Shown piece after piece: positions 12,071 through 24,717 of a stretch of DNA of 64,000 bases; positions within the stretch are counted from its first letter, which is position 1, and each line of letters opens with the position of its first letter. Location: positions 10,042,112 to 10,106,111 of the forward strand of contig ML682067.1 of the NCBI GenBank assembly GCA_007922195.1, written 5' to 3'. A program made the position numbers and the translations under genes. The DNA is from Podocnemis expansa. Lineage: Eukaryota > Chordata > Testudines > Podocnemididae. The notes below the pieces were generated by a model. The model ran no database searches. It had not been told where the DNA came from and saw only the letters and a list, made by a program, of their open reading frames with translations.

Positions 12071-13024
12071 TGTTTAAAGAAAGCTTATGTTCTGTTCCCA
12101 TCAAACTAATTCTTGTTTAATTAGTGTGGTTACTTTGTGGCTAATACTCGACTACCTGAGGTTTGACCACTGACTGGCATGGTATGTACCTGGCACTGCC
12201 CCCTGCCAGTTTCTCTACATTTGACTAGGATCTGACAAAATATGATGAGTCTTTTGTAGAAAGTACTTGCTCCATTTGCTTCCCACCGGTTTCTGCTATA
12301 AAAAAATCATGGTTTCCATAATGCCAAGCCTAAATTAGTCAAGATTATGACTTGATGCTGGAAACTCATAGCCCATCAGGCTCTTACTAAATCCTTTACT
12401 GGGAGTCCCTTGTTGCCAGCATGAGAATTCAGTCATTTCTCTTGGACCTTCTTATGTAATAATATAGATACACAGGCAGTGAGAACATGTTTTTAAAATT
12501 ACAAAAGCATTTTATTTACCCATCGTTTCTTTAAAGTCAGGCATAGACTCAGCTGTCCAATAAAAACATTAAAGTCATAGTGTCAGCATTAGTGGTTTTG
12601 TCCATTTCACTGGGGAGGATTTTGCAGAAAATGCATAATTCTTGCCTTAATATTATTTGCATTGTTTTGGATTAACTCCAGGAAGGCCATTAATTCATCT
12701 TATCCAATTAGCTTCTGAGGAAGTGTGTCTTTCCTCTCAGAACCACAGTGATTATATTGCTATTCCACCAGCTGTGGGCTTCTTTAATAATAAAGGACTG
12801 GAAGATGCAGGCAGAGTATATAGTGATTAAGCCGGCCACCTGATACCTGAGGAGTCAATATCTCTTACACACAGTCTTGTAAAAAGGCAGATGATATATG
12901 CAGGGAGGGTATTGGCCAGGCTGATGTAAAGGGGAAAACACATATTGGTCTCTATCCTGCTGTAACGGAAATTGATTAAAAAGATCTCCCAGTGAGAATT
13001 AAATCTGTCCCAGCGTAAAGACTA
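12071..13024. other. Intergenic DNA, nothing recognised
   Basis: No supported coding frame, terminal repeat or RNA gene. Confidence 0.5.
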
Positions 13025-13366
13025 TATTAGGGCTGCGGTTCTCAATTGCTGTGTCATGACACAGTAGCATGCTGCAGCATTGGGGCGGAGTGCGCCGCTG
13101 GGAGGTAGGTAGCCACTGAAAGAAATCCTCTCCCACTGCCAAAAAAACCCAAACAAACCCTGGTGTCATGGGGTTTCTTCCAGCAGTGGGGTGAGTTGTG
13201 ATGGCAGGGGGCTGCCTGCGGGGAGTGGGGGTGGGGGGTTTGTACAGCTACCAAAGCTCCCAGCGGTGCCAGCTTTTTTCAGCAGCAGGAGGCACCTGTG
13301 TCAGGCACTTGGCTATGCTGCCAATGGTGTGACAACAGCAAAAAGTTGAGACCCTTTGAATTGGGG
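13025..13366. mobile_element. hAT family 2 element with imperfect TSDs
   Basis: Element about 13033-13358: left end CTGCGGTTCTCAA and right end AGTTGAGACCCTTTG are diverged inverted repeats. Flanking 8-mers TATTAGGG (13025-13032) and AATTGGGG (13359-13366) match at 6 of 8. Non-coding, with G-rich runs. Confidence 0.6.
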
Positions 13367-13651
13367 TATGGCTACACTGTGGGCTCTGCATCAGGCTCCA
13401 CAGGTTGATGCAATGGGATCAATGGAGCAGGCGGTGGAGACCTGCACAGTTAATCCTGGAAGTGCTCTCCGGTCAATCCAGCAAATCCACCTTCTTGAAA
13501 AAGAGTAATGCATGTTTTTGGTTGATGCAATGCAGTGGAGATGCCACTGTTCAAGGGAATGTTATTAAGTTGACAGGAGTGTTGCAAGCTATATACCGCA
13601 ATTTGTGTATCTCCCATCAAGGCTGCTGCCAATGTAGACTAGACCTCAAAT
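13364..13651. mobile_element. Short inverted-repeat element, Harbinger-like
   Basis: The left end GGGTATGGCTACACTG and the reverse complement of the right end (AGGTCTAGTCTACATTG) are similar, the GGCTATG/GTCTACAC type shared by other elements in this window. It begins where the hAT to its left ends. No clear duplication. Confidence 0.5.
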
Positions 13652-16600
13652 TCCAAAAAGTGGGAGAGAGAACACCTCTGACCACTTTTTTCTTTTCACT
13701 TTTTCCTATTTGGAATGGCTTTTAACTGCCCCAACACCCCCTCTCCACAGGAAAACTCTTAGATGACAAAAATGATCACAGGTGCAGTAACAAAAGGTAT
13801 GTACAAGCAAACAAACAGTTTACTCTAACCATAAAAGGATACAGACTTCAATGGATGCAATCAGAAAATACTTCATTAATTCAGCTGACAAGGTGATTGT
13901 CATTCATGGCTCTTGCAGGTTCCTTGGCTGTTGTAGCTGAGGGTCCCTTAGTATTTGAACTATGAAATGCCAAGCTTCCCCCCCCCCATTTCTGTAAAAT
14001 AGATAAAGATGCTCAGTACCACTCCTTGTGAACAGTGGACCAGATTCTCAGCAGGTTTAATCTGGAACTATGCTCATTTACATCAGCTGAGAATCTGCCT
14101 CAGTTCTCTCTCCTCCCAATATCTGATTTGCTGAGCTGTTTGAACAGGTGGGTTCCCCATCCTGTATGTGCTGGTCTTATTGAAAATTTTCAGAATTGGG
14201 AAATTTTCAATCAGCTCCACAGATTTAATTCTCTCTCTTTTATTTTGTTTATTAAAATGATTTTTCATACACTCCTTTTCTTATAGAGACCTGTACTACA
14301 CCAGTGATAGTCAGACTGTGGTGGTGCGGGAGCCAAAGAAGCATCAATGTTACTCAAAAGCACAATAGTGTGAGTTCATGGTCTCATTTCCTCTAGTACT
14401 ATATATTCATATTTAAAATGTATGACTAGGGAAATATTTAGTTTATATATGTAAGTATTGTCACAGCAAAATGACTGATACTATTTTATCAACTACAAAT
14501 GGCTAATAACATCGTAAAAGCACCCTGATTGGTAAATAACTTAGACTGATTAATAATTAAATCACAGTGTTTTAATACTATGTGCAGCGAAGACCCACAG
14601 GAGACACATTAAAGAGTCACTTGTGGGTTGCAAACCTCAGTTCGAGTGTCTGTACTACATGGTGGTACAAGATTGCCAATGGTTATCTAGCTTCTGTCTA
14701 GAGAAAACTTTTGCATCCATCCTCCTCCCGCACCCCCAAACACAGAACAGCAGCAGCAGCAAGTCTCAGAGTCCAGGGCAATAGGCTTGGACTCCCATCT
14801 GGGGCTAAAAGTAGCAGATGTTCTGCTGAAGGCTGGAGCCAGGCTCCGAGACACACCTCTCCCCCACTAGGTTTTAGAATCTGAGCCTAAATGCCTGCAG
14901 GGCTATTTTTAGCCTGGCAGTTTGAGACCTACAAGTCTGAGTCAGTTGACTCAGACCCTGAGCGTTTCTGCTGTGGGTCTCTTTTGCTGTGAAGATGTAC
15001 CCTCAGATACTTTTGAAAACTGCACACAGTGTTCTCCAAAAAGAGCCACCATAAGGAAAAGGAGAGCTCCAAGGTGACCTGTAAGAGCAAACTGGGTCAA
15101 CATTAGCTTCTCTGGGACTTCAAGGTTTGTTTATGTGTTTTCTCTTCAGCTCAGCTCAGAAATGAGATGGTAATGCTTAGTCCCTCCAGCAAGCCAGACA
15201 GAATTGATTCAGAAAAACTACTGCACTGTGAAAGTGACTGTACAGGTATATTCTTGACTTGGGAGCAAGACTGAATAGAACAGAAGTTGGGGGGACCTTA
15301 CTCTTTTCTAAGAGATGTGGCTTCCAGGGAGAACTTTTTGAAACCTGGTCTGTCACAGGAATTAAAATTAGAAAGGAGAAGATCCTCTGAATCAAAATTT
15401 GTAGAAACTGCTTCTTGTCTGTTGACTGCAGGGTAAAGAAATGCTGGATCTTGGAACCTGTTTCAAGAGTATTTGTGATAAAGACTGCAATTAAGCCCTT
15501 TAAAAAGGATTGACTATAATGGGAATAAAATATCTCTGACAAATGAAGAATGAGTCAAAGCATATATCTGGATTAGGAAAGATTAGTGTTGAACATAATA
15601 TCAGTTTTCCATCTCATTCTGCACTACAAATAACTAGGGATCATATCTGTCTTTTACTTAGATGTCCAGGTAATAAAGGGCTCTCAAGACATGGCTAATT
15701 CCTAGTCTGTCTCTAGTTGCTATGGAACTATGTTTCCTTTAGTATTCCTTTCAAGAGTCCTTGGATGAATAGCAGAACAATAAGATCTTATCCTCTAGGA
15801 TGTTCAAATCTCACGTCGTTTGAATGGATCTCAGCATGACCATCCCTTACCACTTTTCAGGAGTATAAAGCAGTTTGTTTGTCTACTTATAACAGCAATT
15901 TTTTCCCTGCATTGTCAATGGTGGCAGCTAATTTTAAGAATCCTTTCAAATTAAATAGTTAATGCTTATGCAATAAAATTAAGAAAAGAAAATTAGTAGC
16001 TAAAAATTACTCCTATTAGTGAGATTCATATAATCATGACATTGTGTAACATATATTATATTACAATGTGAACTCACAGTATATAAATTCTGAATGCAAA
16101 TGGGAAATGTAGTACAATTTATGTTTTTTAAAAGCATAAAATTTGTATTTTGTTTTTAGTCATGCAACATTTACATGACTCAGAAATAACCTAAACCGAT
16201 AAGAAAATGACACAAGCAATGGATGACAATATAGAGTCAATTGATAGACAAGAAATGAATATGAAGATTTTTACTTTACACATAGTGTGAGGTTATTACT
16301 AGCAATACTGTTTTTTAAAATTAGTGTACAATGAATAAAATGTAACCTAAAATATTAAGCTATCATCAGTGTTATTCAGGAAAGTGAAATTTTTCTTTTG
16401 TTTTCTTTTTTCCCTCTGCAAAGAAACTTGCTTTTTTTCTGCTCTCCTAAAAATAAATGTTTGATAAAAAATGCATGACATGCATATCAGAAAAATGAAG
16501 CTTGACATTTATGCACAGAATATATGTTGTATGTTGACTGAGTTTTTGTTAAAATACTGACAGTTTTGGTGCAAGCTGTTCCTACCAAGACCATGGGGAA

Positions 16601-16794
16601 CAGATAGAAAAGGGCAAGGTATAAGTTACACTATGCACACTTAAAAAGAACCTGTCAGCTACATGATGGCAGACTTACTTTATGTGAAAGTGTCTTATGG
16701 TATCTTAAAGAAGTTCGCTCTCCTTTGTGCATTACGTCCCTCGATAACATACATGTAATGTAGTGAAAGCCACAACAAAACTTCACAGCTAGCT
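13652..16794. other. Intergenic DNA with one small MITE fragment
   Basis: Mostly unique-looking. At 14036-14103 the ends CCAGATTCTCAGCAGGTTT and CATCAGCTGAGAATCTG are inverted, an old amniote palindromic element. A short CAG run lies near 14750. The 121-codon minus frame at 15177-15542 is not recognised. From about 15950 to 16550 the DNA is strongly AT-rich. Confidence 0.45.
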
Positions 16795-16921
16795 AAGAGT
16801 GACCAGATGATGCCACAATTTCATAGGGACAGTCCTGCTATTTGTGGGTTTGTTTTGTATAGGCCTGTATGACTCTCTTCACACTTCCCTGATTTTTCAC
16901 ACTTGGAGTATGCTCACTCTA
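16795..16921. mobile_element. Short inverted-repeat element
   Basis: Left end AGAGTGACCAGATG, inside ATAGGGACAGTCCTG and GATTTTTCACACTTG, right end GCTCACTCT. This is the layout of a common amniote MITE with AGGGTGACCAGA ends. Family name not assigned. Confidence 0.55.
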
Positions 16922-18292
16922 GGTGTAGTTTACTAACTTCCAAACTTATTTGAATAAAGATATTGGTGCATTTAAGTGACTTGAATAGTCTTTCTGTGTC
17001 TCCCAGTGGTCCCAAAAAATTTAATGTGAAATCAAACCTACTTTTAAAACATGCTTGGAACAAAACTGTATGCTTGTGAAGAGGAACAATTAAAATGATG
17101 ATGCTGTATCTGCACAGTTTTAAAGACTTAAAAAAGAAGAAGAAGAAGAAGAAGAAATAGTGTCAATCCTTGTAGTAAATTAAACAGCAGGCTGCATAGA
17201 ATGTATATCTGTTAATTTTAAAGAACACACCGAAAAAATTCTCTCTGGTTGTAAAGAGGTTAAAATCAAAGTTATAATATATTCAAATTCAATACAAAAC
17301 AATTTCATGCAAGTATTTTTACTGACATTCCTTATGCTCTGAAATTTCAAAGAAGAGGAAAGATCTTTAAAAAGCAATGATTAAATATGCAAATACCACT
17401 TTTTATAGTCTTTTTATGAAGAAATGTTCCTTTTAGAATCCTGTCTGCAGAGAGATCATACTTTTTTCACAACTTATACTAATGTTTCTTTTCCATCATC
17501 TCTTCTATTTTTAATGCTAGGCGGCAGTACAGGAAGATTTAACATTATATAGATTCTGTCTTCTCTGCTTGATTAATCTGAGTAGAACACTGGTTTTCTT
17601 AGGACTTCTGTATATGGGTACTGAGTGGGCGGCAAGCTGAGGTAAATCTACAGTGTTTTAGCTTGCTGTATACAGGCTCTGTGGCTCCTGCTACCACCTG
17701 TGAAAAGATCTGCAGGGCAACTTGTTTTGCGACAGTAAATCAAAGTGCAATGCCAATGTTTTAGTGCATGGCAGCAAGCTTCACAGGGCCACTTAGGTGT
17801 CCAGCAAACTTGCAGATCACCAACTTGCTGCATGGACATGTCCTTATCCTGAACAATCCTACTTCTGGTCTTCCCTTCCCTGAGGTCTTCCCTCCTGACA
17901 GCCGCAGCCAAATCCTACTTGGACCCCCTGTGGAGGAACAATGACACAAATTGGTGAAGACAGTCATTTGGCATGGCACATTCTGCAGCCTAGGACTCTC
18001 AAACTGAAGAATAAGACCATATCATTTTCTAGAAATGCACTTTTTTTTTTTTTTACTCACACACATCCATCCATCACTGTAAACAACTCAGAATTACTAG
18101 AATCCCATGTGTAACCTATGCTTAACTTCTAAGTGCCAGCAAGTAGCCCCCATAGCATAGCATATTGGACACTCCAATTCTGACCTACCATCATCAGTAG
18201 GTCTGTAACTAGTAGTTATCACTAGTAGTCTGTTACCAACAATCCTACAAATCACCTTTCCCAATATCTCTTCTCTTCAACAACTGCCAGTC
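16922..18292. other. Intergenic DNA; (GAA)n at 17131-17157
   Basis: A short GAA microsatellite is the only feature seen. Overlapping minus-strand frames at 17648-17979 are not recognised. Confidence 0.5.
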
Positions 18293-18691
18293 TAAGGCTA
18301 TGGCCACACATACATCATTATTTTGAAATAAGTTATTTTGAAATGAGTCATTTCAAAATAAAGTCCTTATTTCGAAATAACTTAATTCGAATTAAGAAAA
18401 TGTTAATTCTAATTAAGGGAAAACCTGCTTTCGAAACAGCTGTTATTTCGAAATAAGGCTGTTTGGACATGTTGTTTCAAAACAATTGTTTTGAAACAAT
18501 GGTGTTGTTTTGTCCAAACGGTGTTATTTCAAAATAACCATTTTGAAATAACAGCCGTTTTGAAATGATGGTTCTTATTTCGAAATGACAGAGCCTGTCA
18601 TTTCAAAATAAGAAAACGTGTGGACATTGTTTTTTATTTCAAAACCACCAGTGTTGTTTCGAAATAAAAGACTCGTGTGGACATACCCTAA
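18293..18691. mobile_element. TTTCGAAATAA-type MITE with TAA target duplication
   Basis: Element 18296-18688 (393 bp). The left end GGCTATGGCCACAC and the right end GTGTGGACATACCC are inverted repeats, and TAA flanks both sides (18293-18295, 18689-18691), a 3-bp duplication of the Harbinger/PIF kind (TWA). The inside is a long run of variants of the self-complementary unit TTATTTCGAAATAA, so the strand can fold on itself almost end to end. No coding content. Confidence 0.8.
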
Positions 18692-19039
18692 GAGCCATGG
18701 AGGCAGCAGAAGCTCATCTGCACTTTATTCTCTCATATGCCATCCCTAAAATAATGACAGATAAGAACGGCCGAAGTAAGAAACCTCATGACAAGCTGTC
18801 ATTTCTCTGGTGCAAGCCAAATAATGGCAATGCTTGTTTAGAGGTTGCTGATATTAAGATCTATAAATGCAAAAGACTCTGTTCCACTTAGTGTTCAACT
18901 TAAAAGTATAAACTAGAAGTCATGGATAACTGATTACAGGACTAGATGATAAAGGTAAAATGGACCACTCATGATCATTGAATGTGACTACCTGCATTAT
19001 ACTGGACGTTGCACTTTCCTAAATGAATTCCTTTCTGAA

Positions 19040-19250
19040 TTAGAACATATTTTTTAGAGAAACATCCAAACTTGATTTAAAATTTCCCATAATGGAGAAT
19101 CTATCAAAACTCTTGGGAAATTATTCCAATTTTTAATTACCCCAACGGTTAAAATTTAGTACCTCATGTCTAGTCTAAGTTTGTTTCCATGCAAGTGCTT
19201 ATAGAGCGTGGACTCTGATTAAGTCATCTCTGTACTTTTATTTTTAAATG
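19040..19250 (-). repeat. CR1 LINE fragment
   Basis: Antisense reading of a CR1 3' region: AAACATCCAAACTTGATTTA, ATAATGGAGAATCTA, GGAAATTATTCCAATTTTTA, TCTAGTCTAAGTTTG. The same order is seen at 43190-43490. Confidence 0.65.
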
Positions 19251-19699
19251 TATTTATTTATTTATTTTTATTAAGAGCAATAGATCTTGCTCCATGGCCT
19301 GGTTCTACAAAGGGATGTAGGAGCTGCACAACTGGGGCACCTAAATTCTAGGCATCTAGAAAATCACTGGGACAACACTATCACCTACAAAGCTTGAGTT
19401 AGGTGCCAATATAAGGGGAAAGATAGGCACCTAAGAATGTGAGTGTCCAAGAGTGAGCATGGTAGGTGATGTGCTGCCTAAGTTAGCTAGTGGGTGATGC
19501 CAAAGCCAAGGATATGTCCTGTGCTTCTCACAGAGTTCGATGTCTGTGGCCAGGTTGCAGGGAGGAGCCTATCTTTACCATTGATCCAAAGCCAAGAGTC
19601 TGTCTTCTGAAGTTAGACAGCTTAGGCACTAAGTAATTTCTTCTGAAAATGAGTTACCCTGTAAGGAAGAGGAGGTGGTGGAAAATATGTGGAAAATTA

Positions 19700-19978
19700 T
19701 ATGCGAAAATAAAGAAAGACTCCTACTCTGATTTCTTTATACTTGGATGATCTCTTTGTTGGTTATCAGATCTTTTCAAGATCTGACAATGTAATATCTT
19801 TTTCAGAAATTTATATACTCTTCTTGTGTTGTCTACTTTATGCTAATTTCTCCTTTTAAATGATTTACTGAAAGTTATTTAAGAAACACAAAAATGTGGA
19901 CGAAACAAAATAGCTATCACACTATCTTCCTTTGCCCCCATCCTAACTGGTAGTACAGAAGTGTTGCTGTTAAAGTCA
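19700..19978 (+). repeat. Direct repeat copy 1 (unclassified)
   Basis: Collinear with 22329-22600 in the same orientation. Shared blocks include CTCCTACTCT, TACTTGGATGA, CTTTTCAAGATCT, ACTCTTCTTGTGT and AAACAAAATAGCTATCACAC. Divergence is clear but order is kept over about 275 bp. Could be a dispersed repeat or an old local duplication. Confidence 0.7.
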
Positions 19979-19993
19979 ACTTTATAACTTCTA

Positions 19994-20110
19994 GCCTTCT
20001 AATGGTTAGCACACTCACCTCTGATGTGGGGGATGCAGGGTTTAATCCTCCCCAGGTTCAGTTGTTTCACAGGAATAAGGGACTAGCACAGGGTACTCCC
20101 AAGAGTTTCT
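19994..20110 (+). repeat. tRNA-derived SINE-like head
   Basis: AATGGTTAGCACACTCACCTC resembles an A box, and GCAGGGTTTAATCC a B box, at tRNA-like spacing. No full cloverleaf seen, so not called as a tRNA gene. Confidence 0.45.
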
Positions 20111-20189
20111 GTAACTTCTGAGCATTGGGATAGTCTTATGTTGGACCCTTTCAGTCTCTCTTGTTGAAGCTGTTCCACTTGAGGTCAGT

Positions 20190-20514
20190 GATTAAAACAT
20201 TAAATAGTGTAGTAGTGCTAAGGACCAGTTCCTGTGGAGCCCTACTAGAAACACACCTGCATGATGAGGATTGCCTGTTCAGTTACGTTTTGAAATCTAT
20301 CAGTCCATTATTGTGAGATCTATCAGTTAATCCATTTAATGTGTGCCGTATTGATTTTATATCATTATAGTTTCTTAATAAGAATTATATTATAAAGTAC
20401 TAGGTCAGATGCCTTATGGAATTCTAAGTCTATTACATCATACAGAAACCGTATTTCTTTATAGTGCAATAGTCAATTCATTCCCTGCAGGACCATGCAC
20501 TCCTTTGATATAGC
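20190..20514 (-). repeat. CR1-clade LINE fragment
   Basis: Antisense blocks AGGACCAGTTCCTGTGGAGC and ATGCCTTATGGAATTCTAAG match the order of an RT region (the reverse of a 'QG.VLGP' block, then an 'LDF.KAF'-type block). Very diverged. Confidence 0.5.
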
Positions 20515-20740
20515 CCATAAAGCAGGGGTCCCAAACACGCGGCCCATGGGCCGCATGTGGCCCCTAAAGCTATTTCTTGTGGGCCGCAATGACACGATCA
20601 TTACTGATATTTGCAATGTCATTGTATGGAAAGGTTTCAGCGGTGCGGCCCTCGGGCTACTGTCCTAATCCTCATGCAGCCCTCTACTAGTCCTCATGCG
20701 GCCCTCGTGGTGATTTGAGTTTGAGACCCCTGCCATAAAG
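20515..20740. mobile_element. hAT element with perfect 8-bp TSDs
   Basis: Element 20523-20732. Ends CAGGGGTCCCAAAC and GTTTGAGACCCCTG are inverted repeats. CCATAAAG is duplicated exactly at 20515-20522 and 20733-20740. The inside is rich in GCGGCCC/GGGCCGC. Non-autonomous. Confidence 0.92.
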
Positions 20741-22328
20741 GCTAGCTTTTAAAAATTAGTTTTGTTAAACAGGGAAACAGTTCCTAAGAAAGAGGATCTT
20801 TGTCCTAATAACATTGTGTTGCTTATACCAAGGTGCTAGTTCTGAGAATAGAGCCACTCCACTGTTACTTACTGGAGGAAATCTGGTGGCTATGAACAGC
20901 TAGTCAGGGCTCCTGTTGCCACTGTGCTTGTGGGCCAAGCACACTAGAAAGCCACTTAGGCCACTACCAGAACTGGAGCTAAAGTGCTGAGGCATGGAAT
21001 CCAAAGGAAATCTCAGGGAGACGAAAAGAGGCAGCTGCTTCAAGCAGGCCCTCTGAATAGTGAGCAGGGGAAAGCAAAGGCAGCAACTGTGCAGGGAACT
21101 ATCAGAGGTGGAGATGGGGTAGGTGGGAATCCCAGGCTGGTGCTTATCTGGGGATCCTGGAATGCTGCTGAGCTGTTTTATTTATTACTATAGGGTGCTG
21201 CTGCACATAACAGCAGTTGGGTGCATACTTTTCAGCCTGGTTTCTCAGCATGAAAAGCTGACACAATATTGGCCAGTTGAACCATCAGATTCTCCTCCTG
21301 CTTCTCAGTGTACAGGGAGACAGGTCAGGACCAGACTACCTCAGCTTGAAATAACAAGCTACAATGAAGGAATGAGCCATTCAGTCCAGAGGAGGAGTCG
21401 TTCCACTTCTAAACATTGGTAAGGTGATCCTCAAGAATACAGGGTCATATAACTAGGCTGTCAACCCAAAACTGAGAAGAGACACACAGGGTCACTTCCC
21501 TTCCTTCTGTATTCAACTATTACAACTTTCATTCACGATATACAACAGCATCTTCAGTAAGCCACTAATTTTTTTCAGAACAACCTTTCATGTACCCAAG
21601 TTATTTTTCATTTTTTTGGCTGTTGGGATGGAGGAGTAATGTGTAACATTCTGGAAAAATTTCAACACACATGTTTCAGAATAACTGAAAGAGAGACAAA
21701 TTTGCAGGAATCCATCACAAATTTTGCACCAAGCTCAGTATATTCCAGAACAGGATATTTGTTATATAGTAAGTATCGAGTAGCTAGTCATGCACTGTAG
21801 CTATAATCAATAAGTTACTTCAACATAGTTATAATATTTTAAATCAAGACACTCTTAGTACTGGGATACTGCACTACTGATGAAGACAAATGCAAGATCT
21901 CAGCAGACAGCAAAACCTGTTATGAAGCTGTTCTGCATTCTAATAGCTGATTTTAAGTAATGTATTTTCTGACCTTGAGCTCTGCATTTATTTTTGAGGA
22001 ATCTTGAGACTAAGTTTCAAATTATCAGGGGGATGGTTGTAATCTCCATTTTCTTCCAAATGCATTGCTTTCAATTCCCATCTGTCCTGTCAGGCACCTC
22101 ACTATTGTTTAGTCACAGAAGATGAATAACAGTGGAGCGAATTCTTCAGAATAGCATTACATGTTATTCTACTCCTTATTAATGCTCTATGTTGTTTTAT
22201 TACGATAACCTTGTAAACCCTAAGATGAAATGGCATCCACATGGACTCTAGTGTGTTGGAAAACTATGCAAGTGTATTAACAGTCAGGGATAAAAAAACA
22301 ACAAAAAGTGTAATACTTGGAAATTGAT
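20741..22328. other. Intergenic DNA, nothing recognised
   Basis: No supported frame, repeat end or RNA gene. Confidence 0.5.
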
Positions 22329-22600
22329 GTATGAAAATAAAGGAAGGCTCCTACTCTTATTATTTTTACTTGGATGAGCCCTTTGTTAGTGATCAGCTCT
22401 TTTCAAGATCTAATCATGTATTTCTTTCAGAAATATATACACTCTTCTTGTGTGGCCTAATGCAGGGTAACTTGTCTTTTTAAAAGATTTACTGGAAGTT
22501 ATTTAATAAATATCAAAAAGTGGACAAAACAAAATAGCTATCACACTACTTTTTCTGTCCCCAAACATAACTAGTGGTACAGAGGCTTTGGCATTAAATG
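22329..22600 (+). repeat. Direct repeat copy 2 (unclassified)
   Basis: Partner of 19700-19978, about 2.6 kb downstream and in the same orientation. Confidence 0.7.
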
Positions 22601-24332
22601 ATCCCATCTGTCTACCACCAATTTGCTCTATTGTTGATGTATCACAGGCCAGTAATAGTATTGTAGCTATTACAATGATGTGTTCAAGCCATAGCTAATG
22701 CTTCTCAGAGTATCTTAATGTGTATAATGAATAGTCCACCTGTGTGAGGAGAATAATGTAAACATTGCAGATGCATATATATGATTTGCGGCCAAAATTG
22801 TATCCACAGTAGTCTGTGACATATCACTTAATGGTTAAGGTATGAGGTTTCACACCATTTCAGGATGGTGGGGAAATATAGCTTTAGGACTAGGGAGGCT
22901 GCTGTGGTTGGTGTGACTGAAGACTGGTCGTTAGTTGCTTGGAGGCTGGGTGATGTCTCTGTCCTTCCCCCACCCCCTTTTGGAGTGCCATGTGCACTGC
23001 TGGCGTAGTCTGAGGGATGAGTCTCTGATATCCGGAGTACTATATTCTAATTGCAAAAGGCTTTTTCTGCATGCTGCTTCCCACTATATATCTTCACACA
23101 GGCTTGTCATAGTCTGCTCCTCTTTCCCTTCACTTACCACAGTATTGATACCCTCAAGCAATCAAAAATCATGAGTCAGATCCCAAAATCTTGAAATTGG
23201 CTTAAGAATCAAGCAAATAACAGATAATAAATTCTGGGTTCTCTGTACTTGCCTTCTGGTTTCTGATTCTTTAGGATGTACCTGGATCACATGTTCAAGC
23301 TCTTACTCATTTTTAAAATTTTAAATGAAAGTTGATTTTCTCATGCAATTGCTTGAGTTCAGCAACTGGGGCTTTAAGAAAAATAAAATATATCACAAGA
23401 CTCACAGTACAACTGTTGGTAGTACTTCACTATTCCAGTTTTTGGAAAGCAGGTGCCTTTCCACTAATGCCACTATTATATTTATTTATGTAAGGAATTA
23501 GGGGGTATAGAGGATAGACTCTGTTAGACAGAAGGCATATGGGGAAGAAATCTCTGATGTGCTTCATCCAGAGTCATGAAAAAGGATGAGTTAAAACTAG
23601 TGGGCCAACTCTTTAGCCAGGCAAGAAATAAGGTGCCCAGAAACGGCAGCAGAATTTGAGCCCTTTTCTGTTGGGTGGGTATATTTCTTTAACCTAACAG
23701 TCCACCATCAACTAAAGAGATAAACTAATTCTGGTCTGCCCTTTCCTAGGTTCTCCTGCAAGTTTCTCTATCGCTCAACTGACCCTGGGGGGCAGCTAAT
23801 TAATCACAAGTGGGGTTAAACACACTTTCTTTAAAGACAAACACTGTGACAAGGAGATATCATGATGCTCCAAGGTATTAAATGATTACTTCCAAGCTCT
23901 CAGTCAGCACAGACTAACTTGTACTTAACACAACATGGAGTTTTAAGCACTATACTTCACATTTACATTTTTTTCTGGCTTTATGGGTTGAGCCCCCATG
24001 GTTTGGGGGGTTCTGTGAGGAACGACAGGTTGGCTTTGTTGTCTGAACCAGCTCAAAAGATTCTAGATGCCATAGAGACTTGCAGGAGCTTCTGTGACCC
24101 ACATAGTCTTCCAACATAGGCCATTCCTAGATGTTTCAGATCTGACTGCACTGATTCTGTGGTCCCCTCCCCTGTCCTTTCCTGTTCATCCATCCCTTCC
24201 CTTACACACATTTGGTTCAGCTGGAGTTTCCTTTGACTGCCACTGCCCCTGGGCACACAGTGCAGGGAACTCTATGCTGAATTTGCTATGGTTTTAAACA
24301 GTGCTAGCTTCTGAGAAATTGAGGGAGAGATT
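22601..24332. other. Intergenic DNA, nothing recognised
   Basis: No supported frame or repeat end seen. Confidence 0.5.
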
Positions 24333-24450
24333 ATGGGTCTTATTCTACTTTCATTTTTACCAGTGTTACATCAGGGTAACTAAGGTGACTTCAGTGGAGT
24401 CATACCTGATTTATTTGGGTGCAAGTGAAGAGAGGATTAGACCTAATGTA
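24333..24450. mobile_element. Old palindromic MITE
   Basis: Left GGTCTTATTCTACTTTC and right GTGAAGAGAGGATTAGACC are inverted, around a TTACATCAGGGTAACT..GACTTCAGTGGAGTCAT core. This is the common amniote element that in better copies reads TTCAATGG in the middle. Confidence 0.6.
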
Positions 24451-24512
24451 AGTTAACTCAGTGGTTTTCCACCAGAGTTGGGTATTTGTACCTCTGGGGG
24501 AATGCAAAGGTC

Positions 24513-24717
24513 CTCCAGGCCAGTGGTTTTCAAACTTTTTTCTTGGGACCCAGTTGAAAAAAAAAATCACTTATGCCCATGACCCAACATTAACATCTTT
24601 GAGCAATGCATTCCAATCTTTGGGTGGCAGCAGCAGCGGGCATCATGACCCAGTAACTGAGGGTCTGCAAATCAGTATTGGGTCCCATCCTGTGGTTTGT
24701 AAACCACTGCTTCAGTG
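24513..24717. mobile_element. hAT family 2 element
   Basis: Element 24521-24709: ends CAGTGGTTTTCAAAC and GTTTGTAAACCACTG are inverted repeats. Flanking 8-mers CTCCAGGC and CTTCAGTG match at 5 of 8. Non-autonomous. Confidence 0.75.

Noticed and set aside
17131..17157. CRISPR-like or regular spaced array
   Set aside because: A simple GAA microsatellite; no spaced repeats anywhere in the window, and the genome is a vertebrate.
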